The notes under the pieces were generated by a model, which saw only the letters and a program-made list of their open reading frames with translations, was not told where the DNA came from and ran no database searches. DNA of 64,000 nt from Lewinellaceae bacterium (GTDB lineage: Bacteria; Bacteroidota; Bacteroidia; Chitinophagales; Saprospiraceae), in NCBI GenBank assembly GCA_020636435.1, contig JACJXX010000001.1, forward strand, positions 4,171,001 through 4,235,000, read 5' to 3'. Position 1 is the stretch's first letter. Each line of letters begins with the position of its first letter. The position numbers and the translations under genes were made by a program. Positions 34,801 to 42,124 of this stretch are shown here, one piece after another.

Positions 34801-34885
34801 CACGCACGCCACAATCCGAACCCTTTCCCCCCCTCCAAATCCGTTCGGATACGCGTTTTCGGTCGCCACGAGCTGCTTTCCCCCA

Positions 34886-34893
34886 TACCTTTG
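34886..34893 (+). promoter_or_regulatory. Candidate -7 box of the TlpA-like gene
   Basis: TACCTTTG matches TAnnTTTG 17 bases before the ATG at 34911. The array above ends about 90 bases upstream, so this box would fall in unique sequence between array and gene. No strong -33 TTG is visible. Confidence 0.4.
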
Positions 34894-34910
34894 CCAAAAA
34901 ACAACCAACC

Positions 34911-35978
34911 ATGAAATCACTCGTTTTCTTCGCAGGATTACTGCTTGCATTTAATGCCTTTGCTCAGCCGGAAGCCCGCTTTGAGCTATCCGGAATTACC
35001 GCTGCTGAAGTGGAGGTTTGGCGCTTCGACTTTGAGCAGGAAGATTATGTGCCCCTTGCTACCATAACGGTAGAAGAAGGCAAGCCCGTTAACTTTGAGG
35101 ACAACTTCCGGGAACCCGCCCTTTACCAGTTCCGCTTCGGGCCGGAGCAGCGGGTGACAGTAGCGGCAGAAAAAGCCGGCCTTTTCCAACTCGCCCAAAA
35201 CGAAACCTTTGAACTGCAATCGGAAGCCGGCACCATCGCCGATTTCGGCCAAACCATCCAACAGCTCAGCGATCACTATTTCTCGGAACTGAAGGTAGCA
35301 TACGAAGCCGCTGTCGAAAAGCAGGACATGGAAAAGCTGGCCGTGCTGGAAAAACAGAAGGACGAGCTGCTGATCCAGTTCATCGAAGCGATGGAAGCGG
35401 CAGTCCGCCTGATGGGCCCTTCGGCGGAAGCCTACCAGGCGCTGACGTATTTCGATGCGCATAAGAACTTTGGGTTTCTGGCGGAAATGGCGGAGGCTTT
35501 CGAAAAGCAGTATCCGCAGGCTGGCATGGCCAAAGCGCTAAAGCGGCGGGTAGAAAGAGCAGCGTTGGTGCAGAAAGGCGCCACGGCGCCCGATTTTTCG
35601 ACAGTAGATATATCATCTGAAAACGTAGCATTGGCCGACTATCGCGGCTCCTACGTACTCGTCGACTTCTGGGCGTCCTGGTGCCTGGCCTGCCGGGCGG
35701 AGAACCCCAAGCTCGTCGCTCTTTACGAAAAACTTCATGCGCAGGGCTTCGATATCCTGAGCATCAGCCTGGACGAGAAAGCAGAGCAATGGAAACAAGC
35801 CATAACCAAAGACCGGTTGTCCTGGCGCCAGGTACGGGATGCCGACGGCGCGCTTGCCAGCTTGTATCTGGTTTCGTCTTTGCCCGCCAATTTTTTGCTG
35901 GATAAGGAAGGTAAGATCGTTGCGAAAAATGTGACAGCGGATCAGTTAGAGGAGTTGTTGGGAGAGTTGTTGAATTAG
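34911..35978 (+). CDS. Periplasmic TlpA/thioredoxin-like disulfide protein
   Basis: A 355-residue secreted protein: signal peptide MKSLVFFAGLLLAFNAFAQ, then a 200-residue N-terminal region typical of Bacteroidota TlpA proteins (beta start, long helical middle). A C-terminal thioredoxin-fold domain follows (GATAPDFSTVDI, LVDFWASWCLACRAENPKL, cis-Pro SLPANFLLDKEG). The active site is CLAC (CxxC), so a periplasmic thiol-disulfide reductase is likely. The frame runs open from 34332 through the minisatellite, but the signal peptide fixes the start at 34911. It is monocistronic and ends before a hairpin. Confidence 0.92.
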   Translation: MKSLVFFAGLLLAFNAFAQPEARFELSGITAAEVEVWRFDFEQEDYVPLATITVEEGKPVNFEDNFREPALYQFRFGPEQRVTVAAEKAGLFQLAQNETFELQSEAGTIADFGQTIQQLSDHYFSELKVAYEAAVEKQDMEKLAVLEKQKDELLIQFIEAMEAAVRLMGPSAEAYQALTYFDAHKNFGFLAEMAEAFEKQYPQAGMAKALKRRVERAALVQKGATAPDFSTVDISSENVALADYRGSYVLVDFWASWCLACRAENPKLVALYEKLHAQGFDILSISLDEKAEQWKQAITKDRLSWRQVRDADGALASLYLVSSLPANFLLDKEGKIVAKNVTADQLEELLGELLN

Positions 35979-35994
35979 GAACAGTTTGTCCAGG

Positions 35995-36032
35995 CTAGTG
36001 GCCAGGCGAGCTTAAAGCCGCCTGACCACTAG
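35995..36032 (+). terminator. Hairpin after the TlpA-like gene
   Basis: A 14-base inverted repeat with one mismatch: CTAGTGGCCAGGCG and CGCCTGACCACTAG, loop of ten bases, starting 16 bases after the stop codon. There is no long T-run after it. It may act as a terminator. Confidence 0.4.
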
Positions 36033-36048
36033 TTTCGAGCTCTCCTAA

Positions 36049-36264
36049 TTAAGGAGAAAAAAAGTCCCATCGATATATCTCCAATGCAAACGGATTATTA
36101 ATCGAAAGCTGCCCGAATTTTTTCAGCAGCTCAATAATATTAGCCTTGTTAATGTACTCCTGACCTCTACTAAACCCACTAACTCCCGCACCAAATCCTC
36201 CAGCGAGTAATAATTGGTTAGCTAAATATCTACCACCCCTAGTTGGACGTAACCATAATGCCAA
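36049..36264 (-). pseudogene. Short orphan open frame, possible gene remnant
   Basis: A 71-codon open frame whose only start is TTG, with a TGA three codons upstream. The peptide (for example GRYLANQLLLAGGFGAGVSG and a C-terminal FALEIYRWDF) looks protein-like, but I know no family. It overlaps no other gene and lies between the SIR2 gene stop and the hairpin behind the TlpA gene. It could be a remnant of a longer gene cut off when the SIR2 island arrived, or a leaderless small gene. Low confidence. Confidence 0.25.
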
Positions 36265-36280
36265 ATGAAGTCATGTTTTT

Positions 36281-39200
36281 CTATTCTTCTGAAAAATAAG
36301 CATGATATACTTCCGCCAATTTTGCTGAAAACTCCTTTTTCAATTCCTTCTGTATTAGCTTTCGTAGCGTTGGGATTTTCATGACCCCAATTCTTGCCAG
36401 CACCTTTGGCCCATCATAAAAAAAGACCCAATAACAGTTGAAGTTTTTATAATCAAAGTCTTCGGGATTGAGCATCCAGCGCATCGAAGCGGGAAGAGAT
36501 TTGAGTTTAAGCAGTTTCTGGATTGTCTTTGTACCAAGACCGATATTTGGCTGATAATGGAGCGTGGCAAGCCAATAAGGACTATTGACAGCAAAATCAT
36601 TTCTCCAGTTTGTCGGTGTCCCGTCCTTATCAAATCTGATTTTTTCAATAGCGTCAAAGTATTTCTGAAAAACTTCCAATTGTTCCTTTGACAATTCTTT
36701 TGCTTCGGAGAACATACCATTGCATCTAGCCTGTAACCAGAGCATCAGGTCTGTTGCATTTTCGCTTTTCGGCAGTTCTTCAATCATTCCAGAAAGAACT
36801 TTTTGTAAATTAGATGAAAGGAAAGGAAATAGATGGATGAAGTCTTCTACGTCTCTTTTTCCGTTCTTGTGTTGGACGATATATTCGGCTAAGACTTGTT
36901 CATCTGTTAACTGGAAATCAATCCCTTCTTTTTTGAAAATTTGACCCAATGTGCGACCAAATCCGTACTTCCATCCCTGAGCTTTCGTAATGACTTTAAT
37001 CGCCCATTCGATTTGATTATGGCTAAAAAAATTGATGTTTCTTTTCAAAAAACGTACAAAGTATTTCACCTCCCATAAACGTCCCGAACGACCATCATGA
37101 TTAGCGGCAAGAGCTTTCAAGATTACCTTTATCAGCCGATTTAGTTCTTCAGAACCTTTTAAATCTTCAAGGTCTAGGTAGGAAAATAGGAGGAAGAAAT
37201 TGTTGGTTAGTTGTTCTAACTCACTCGTATAGGTCTTATCGCTTAAATATCGAAGCAACAAGTCGTTTGCTCTTGGCTTAAAAGAAAATATGCCCTCTTC
37301 AAAGCAGGAAGAGAACCAATTGGTAGCCAATACCACTATCCACTTTTTTTCATATTCCGATTTTAAGGGCAACATTTGAGGATTGTAATGACGGATAATT
37401 TTATCCATTTGTTTGGTTTCCAGAAAGTGGCAAGCAAGAGTAAGTATGACAGCATCTATCTCTTCTAATCGTCCTATGTTCCGCTTTGAAGTACAAAAAC
37501 TGGCTATTACCCCTTCAAAAGTGAGTTCGGTCAGTTCCACAAATTTGTATTCGTCCCAACCAAAAAGGATGCCGTTGGAATGGAAGACCCAATGCAGCGT
37601 CATATAATTTTCTATTAAAGTAGAGGCGTCGTTACTCCTGCTTGAATAGTTATTTGGGTTTTGGAAGAAATCATAGTCTGTCAAAATACTTTTATGTGCT
37701 TTCCTGACTTCATTGCCATATCGTTCCAAAAGCTCTTTGTTAAGCAATCCACCCAGCAACTCTTTTACAGAGGCTTCGAATTTCATGGTTTTCAATAAAC
37801 CGTGCAAGCCTATGGTGTCTAATTCCTCCTTTATTTGCCTAACTTGGTCTTGTTGTGGGTGTTTTTTCCAATCAGCTTTCCGTATTGCCCGGACGCCCAA
37901 ATATTTCTTGTTGTATTGACAAATGAAAAATATTGGATAATCTTGGCGTTGTAGTGCCTCCGCTGCGATAGACGAATACAAAGTATATGCCTCCATAAAA
38001 AAATGAAATCTGGTTAGTACCAGGGCGTCTAGCAGTCTTTCCCGCAACAGTTTGGAAGGAAGGCCAGAAGCTTCCCATCCTCTCGAATAGATAAATTCTA
38101 GCATTGGTTTGAACTGAAAATTCAACCATCGGGGAAAAAGTAGTTTTTCGTTAAATTGAGTTCCATAGAGAATGCGATTGTGATTGTTACTTTCCCCTTT
38201 GCGTTGGATGCAATGGATTTGGCTTGACCTCAGCTTATCAAAAATATATGCCAGCTTATTGTCAAAACTCCCAACTTGCTCAATCGCTTTTTCATGGTAG
38301 CTCCCCGTTTTAATCAAGATTCGATTGTCTTTAAACTCTAAGCTTTCCATCAGAGAAATGATTTCCTCGTTGCTGGTTTGCAAATGATAGCTTGAATTAT
38401 ATTTGGCGTCCATTGGAACTTTGGCGGGGTGCAGGGAGGTCGGTGAAAAAGGGAATAGTTTTTCAAAAGAATAAGGAGGGATACAGTTGAAAGCGTCGAA
38501 CTGTAGCAGGCTTTCATACATCTGGTCAATGACATGTTGGGATTTTGCTCTTTTCAACCGTTCATAGTCCCGATAATTTAAGGCTTCAAGCAACCGGAGG
38601 AAATTAAAGGTTTTTTTACCAACCTCACTTTCTATTACAACTTTTGGATTGCCATCTACTGCTTCCAGATAACTGGAAATGGCTTCATCAAAAATAACTG
38701 TCCTTATACCTTTATTACCGAAATATGTAGCCTCGTGGGATTTTGGTTTTTGGGTTTGAAAAAGATAAGCGGGCTGGAAATCCTTACCTAAGATTTCTTT
38801 CACCCAGTTGACGATTTGCTTAAGGTTTGGGTCTGAAAAAGAAAAGCCAACGAAGAGCACAAGATGTGATGAAAAAATCCCTTTGACAAAGCTCTCAATC
38901 AACGGGGAATTTCTGGCATAGTTGAGGTAATCGTCCTCCTTGAATACAAAATTCATTTCATCCCAATCGCCATGCATTTTGACAATGTATTCATCCGTGA
39001 TAGCATAAGGCAGGTCTTCATCCCGCCGGATAACGGCATATGATTTACCAATAGCATTTTTTTGGTATTCATTCAGTGCTTGCTCCAATAAGTCATCGTA
39101 GTTCGTAGTAATCAGATGTCGGGGTCGAAGGCGGAGCAATTGGTGGTGAATCGGATTAGGCCTAAGCCTCTTGTGGTATTTGAGGATTTCTCGAAGTTTT

Positions 39201-39862
39201 TCATTGTATTCTTTTTCCCCTCTTTCATTGAAAAGCCATTGACCAATAACAGGGGCTTCGGCATTAGTTGATTCAGAAAGCCCCAACGACCGTATTATTT
39301 CTGTTCCTACTTCCCACCATAGCGGAGCACCAGAATCCACAGAGACCCCTGCTCCAGCAAAAATGACCAACTTGTTTTTCTCCCGAGCCTCCTGAATTTT
39401 TTTAATTGCTTGGAACAAATCGGATGGTAATTCCACAACATCAAGGGGATGTCGAAAAAGGTACCTGACAATCCATTTTTCAGACTCTCGGAAACTTGTT
39501 TCTTTTTCTGCAAAGCTTTGTATGGTCGCGGCATCAACCCATAGAAACTTGTCTTTATCCTTTTTAGTCCCTGTGTAAAAAGCTTCGGGAGCGGATATTT
39601 TTACTATGGCTTTAGAATTATTTCTATCCTTATCTGCTTTCTCTATGGCTATTCGTTCCTTCTGGAACAACTCGTAGTGCTCTTCTGACACCTTGAAAAA
39701 TTCTCGGAAATATTTATCAAACGCTTCCCAGCGATGAGAACCATTCAAAGCCGTGTCAAGCCAAGCAAAAAAACAGGTCTCACCTACTTCATTTTTGAGG
39801 AGCAAGTATTGATCCTCCGATTTTACGGTGCAGGTAATGATGGCGGATGTTTGATGCGACAT
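36281..39862 (-). CDS. Long SIR2-domain protein, probable anti-phage NADase (DSR-like)
   Basis: An 1193-residue protein. Residues 1-135 form an N-terminal module I cannot assign (VKSEDQYLLLKNEVGET, then KFLWVDAATIQSF). Residues about 160-390 are a SIR2_2 domain with FAGAGVS (170-174), LITTNYDDL (Asn254, Asp256), and MHGDW with His297, so the NAD-cleaving active site looks intact; VGFSFSDPN follows. The remaining 800 residues are mostly helical, probably a sensor. This layout matches defence-associated sirtuins (DSR1/DSR2), which deplete NAD when they bind a phage protein. It lies in an AT-rich island behind a toxin/immunity pair, on the same strand. Confidence 0.8.
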   Translation of the reverse strand: MSHQTSAIITCTVKSEDQYLLLKNEVGETCFFAWLDTALNGSHRWEAFDKYFREFFKVSEEHYELFQKERIAIEKADKDRNNSKAIVKISAPEAFYTGTKKDKDKFLWVDAATIQSFAEKETSFRESEKWIVRYLFRHPLDVVELPSDLFQAIKKIQEAREKNKLVIFAGAGVSVDSGAPLWWEVGTEIIRSLGLSESTNAEAPVIGQWLFNERGEKEYNEKLREILKYHKRLRPNPIHHQLLRLRPRHLITTNYDDLLEQALNEYQKNAIGKSYAVIRRDEDLPYAITDEYIVKMHGDWDEMNFVFKEDDYLNYARNSPLIESFVKGIFSSHLVLFVGFSFSDPNLKQIVNWVKEILGKDFQPAYLFQTQKPKSHEATYFGNKGIRTVIFDEAISSYLEAVDGNPKVVIESEVGKKTFNFLRLLEALNYRDYERLKRAKSQHVIDQMYESLLQFDAFNCIPPYSFEKLFPFSPTSLHPAKVPMDAKYNSSYHLQTSNEEIISLMESLEFKDNRILIKTGSYHEKAIEQVGSFDNKLAYIFDKLRSSQIHCIQRKGESNNHNRILYGTQFNEKLLFPRWLNFQFKPMLEFIYSRGWEASGLPSKLLRERLLDALVLTRFHFFMEAYTLYSSIAAEALQRQDYPIFFICQYNKKYLGVRAIRKADWKKHPQQDQVRQIKEELDTIGLHGLLKTMKFEASVKELLGGLLNKELLERYGNEVRKAHKSILTDYDFFQNPNNYSSRSNDASTLIENYMTLHWVFHSNGILFGWDEYKFVELTELTFEGVIASFCTSKRNIGRLEEIDAVILTLACHFLETKQMDKIIRHYNPQMLPLKSEYEKKWIVVLATNWFSSCFEEGIFSFKPRANDLLLRYLSDKTYTSELEQLTNNFFLLFSYLDLEDLKGSEELNRLIKVILKALAANHDGRSGRLWEVKYFVRFLKRNINFFSHNQIEWAIKVITKAQGWKYGFGRTLGQIFKKEGIDFQLTDEQVLAEYIVQHKNGKRDVEDFIHLFPFLSSNLQKVLSGMIEELPKSENATDLMLWLQARCNGMFSEAKELSKEQLEVFQKYFDAIEKIRFDKDGTPTNWRNDFAVNSPYWLATLHYQPNIGLGTKTIQKLLKLKSLPASMRWMLNPEDFDYKNFNCYWVFFYDGPKVLARIGVMKIPTLRKLIQKELKKEFSAKLAEVYHAYFSEE

Positions 39863-39885
39863 GAATAGTAAATGATTTTGACAAC

Positions 39886-40452
39886 CTATCGCTCCTGAGA
39901 ATCCCCTACAGCCCCCCTTACCAAAGAAACAGCCCCCTCACACCCCAACACCCACCGGTAGAACCCAATCGATTCCGGTAGCCCGGACAACTCCGCTAAA
40001 CGAACGGCATCTGTACAGGGGTCGGAAAAGTGATCATATTTAATCCGGTGGGCGACAATCTTCACCATTTTGTACAGGACATCCAGGAAGTGTTCGCTAT
40101 CCACAGCGCAGGCATAAAGCACTTCTCCAGTTTCGAAGGACAATAGCTGTACCATGCCATCCTGCACATCAATAGTCAATTCGTCTAGTTCCATAGTGGC
40201 GAAGGTGATGTAGCTATCCTGTTGGCTAGTTTGGGCTTGGAACGTAATCCCCAGTACTTCAAAACCCTTCATGTTGTAGTTGTCGGTCAATTCCATTAAC
40301 TCGGATGAACAGGTGCGGCGCTCTTTTTTAGGTAGGATTTCATAAGAAGACAGCAATTCATCAATAAGGGCATCAGGAAGTTCCTTATTGGCTAGGACGC
40401 TTCTACTCGGTTTCAGCGCCTTTACTTTTTTTACAAATGCTGCAGCTTTCAT
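39886..40452 (-). CDS. Candidate immunity protein (SUKH-like) of the adjacent nuclease
   Basis: A 188-residue cytoplasmic protein, starting at the ATG at 40452 (an upstream TTG at 40470 would overlap the previous gene). Helical N-terminus, then mixed alpha/beta with QQDSYITFATMELDELTIDV and VQLLSFETGEVLYACAVDSEHFL. The pattern of strands ending in a tail with F..FL resembles SUKH-type immunity proteins, but I would not rank that above moderate. The gene starts two bases after the stop of the nuclease-like gene, typical of a translationally coupled toxin/immunity pair. Without this context the function would be unknown. Confidence 0.5.
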   Translation of the reverse strand: MKAAAFVKKVKALKPSRSVLANKELPDALIDELLSSYEILPKKERRTCSSELMELTDNYNMKGFEVLGITFQAQTSQQDSYITFATMELDELTIDVQDGMVQLLSFETGEVLYACAVDSEHFLDVLYKMVKIVAHRIKYDHFSDPCTDAVRLAELSGLPESIGFYRWVLGCEGAVSLVRGAVGDSQER

Positions 40453-40454
40453 AT

Positions 40455-41447
40455 TTATAATATTAGGCAATCTGGAGAATCAGAAAAACATTGAGTTTGG
40501 ACATTCTCGTATTTCCCGTCAGTATAATAAATCTGGTATCCTTTTGCCAGCAATCCAACGCCAACGTATTTGCTGAGGTTAGTATCCCACGCATAATCGA
40601 CATACTGGCTTATCCATACCACTCTTTTCCAGTTTTGATGGTGGCCGGAAGCGGACGGAGTGTCCCATTCTCCCATGCGATGTGCTACAATATACGTTTT
40701 TGTGTTGTCATCAAAATAAATTTGACCCATTTTTGCATTTTTGGATATAGGTTGAAACTCAATGAATAAATTATGAGGATCTCCTTGAAAGGCACCCTTC
40801 AAATCTAAAACGAGCCCGGCAATGCCTAACCCTTTGTTCATTTTAGTGATTGCTGATTTTAGGTTTCCCTTCCCTTTGAGGCTGCTCATCCCCTGCTTAA
40901 ACCGCTGGTGTAAGATTCTAGACCATTTTCTATGAACCTCAGCTGGTAAAGCTACCGCATAGTTTCCCTGGTTGACATGATGATGGTGTAGTACCATCTT
41001 TTTTCCAGTGGCAGGATCAATTCGATTAAACGAAGCATGATTAGGGTTGTGCTGTACCCATACGTCATCTACTTGGGGAGCTAATCCAAGAACCTTTACT
41101 CGGTAGGCATTGGTTTGACTAAACATTTCCAAATTCATTTCCAATCTTCTTTTCCAAAACCAATTCGCATTTCTTTTAAACCCAGCTGCATTGGTTGGAG
41201 AAGATTCCGGGGCCCCGCTCATGTTCACTTGGGGTTGATAGTTATAGTATGACTCTGGAATAGGGTCTCCTCGTTTGCTAATTTCAAATTGGAAAGATGA
41301 GAATGAGCGGAAGGGAACATAAAAGGAGGCAAATAGAACTATCCAAAAGGGCAGGATAATAATAATTGGGTTCCATTGATCGCCAGACTTTAAGCTAGCC
41401 ATAGGGTTTGGGGGTACTCCATTCATGTTTTTACTTTTGGAGAGCAT
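40455..41447 (-). CDS. Membrane-anchored LHH/HNH-like nuclease candidate (toxin)
   Basis: A 330-residue protein. Residues about 25-50 are one membrane span (PIIIILPFWIVLFASFYV). Residues about 120-190 carry WVQHNPNHASFNRIDPATG, KKMVLHHHHVNQGNYAVALP and AEVHRKWSRILH. The run of histidines, the NxG and the LPxxVH match the LHH-type HNH/endonuclease VII fold of bacterial toxins. The last 120 residues form another region (IEFQPISKNAKMGQIYFDD, then WKRVVWISQYVDYAW) that I cannot assign. The start may be 41447, 41426 or 41402. Together with the gene two bases downstream it looks like a toxin/immunity unit. Activity is inferred from motifs. Confidence 0.5.
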   Translation of the reverse strand: MLSKSKNMNGVPPNPMASLKSGDQWNPIIIILPFWIVLFASFYVPFRSFSSFQFEISKRGDPIPESYYNYQPQVNMSGAPESSPTNAAGFKRNANWFWKRRLEMNLEMFSQTNAYRVKVLGLAPQVDDVWVQHNPNHASFNRIDPATGKKMVLHHHHVNQGNYAVALPAEVHRKWSRILHQRFKQGMSSLKGKGNLKSAITKMNKGLGIAGLVLDLKGAFQGDPHNLFIEFQPISKNAKMGQIYFDDNTKTYIVAHRMGEWDTPSASGHHQNWKRVVWISQYVDYAWDTNLSKYVGVGLLAKGYQIYYTDGKYENVQTQCFSDSPDCLIL

Positions 41448-41537
41448 CAGGTTTAGAGTGTAAATAAAGTAACAAAGAAATAAAGTAATATAAAAATATA
41501 AAGTTCTCTAAACCCATCAAAATTTGAATTAAAAAAT

Positions 41538-41900
41538 TTATTTGTTGGAAGCCTTAGCAGAGAGGAACTGGCTGATTACATCATTGAAGACATCCGAAAT
41601 ATCCATCTTATGGTCCAGGGCGATTAGTTTGATCTCATCCCTTTTTTCAGGAGCAACCATGGTAGTGAACCGAACCCGGTTTTCTTTTGAAGTCTTTCGA
41701 GGGGCAGCACCGTTTTTTATTGAAGCCAGATAGAGCGTAAGCGCTTCGTCCAAAACGTCGGAGATAGTTTTGTATTCTGTTATAGCAATTCGCCTGATCT
41801 TATCCCCCATTTCATCATCGATGATGGTGGTATACATCTCTCTGCCATGCGTCGCCGGCGGCCTGCCCTTTTTCTTAGGATTCGCTCTCTTTTTTCCCAT
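41538..41900 (-). CDS. Ribbon-helix-helix DNA-binding protein with two RHH units
   Basis: A 120-residue basic protein. The first 25 residues are rich in Lys/Arg (GKKRANPKKKGRPP). Two ribbon-helix-helix-like units follow: YTTIIDDEMGDKIRRIA with YKTISDVLDEALTLYL, and RFTTMVAPEKRDEIKLIA with MDISDVFNDVISQFL. Such tandem RHH proteins are operator-binding repressors, as in plasmid partition and antitoxin genes. I start at 41900 because the open frame upstream (to 42017) looks like translated leader. It is the first gene of the minus-strand island and probably regulates the downstream genes; the gap to the next gene is 90 bases of AT-rich DNA. Confidence 0.68.
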   Translation of the reverse strand: MGKKRANPKKKGRPPATHGREMYTTIIDDEMGDKIRRIAITEYKTISDVLDEALTLYLASIKNGAAPRKTSKENRVRFTTMVAPEKRDEIKLIALDHKMDISDVFNDVISQFLSAKASNK

Positions 41901-42124
41901 TAGTGGTGCTATTGAACCAGGTTTCTTTTGTCTAAAGGTAAGGTGTACCCGGTTAAATAGATAGGAAACCAATAGATGTATATTATTTTTGTACTTTATT
42001 ACTTTATTATTAAGCATTCACTTCCAATCGACAATTATCTGAAGAACCCCTAAACTCCCTCACCTGTCAACCTAAATCAGGACGGCACAAGGACGGGACG
42101 GACAGGTCACCCAAACTACCGCCC

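Noticed and set aside
34198..34950. Long open frames through the 87-bp array on both strands
   Set aside because: The unit length is a multiple of three without stops, so open frames arise automatically. The predicted repeats show no protein-like pattern, and the TlpA signal peptide marks the true start at 34911.
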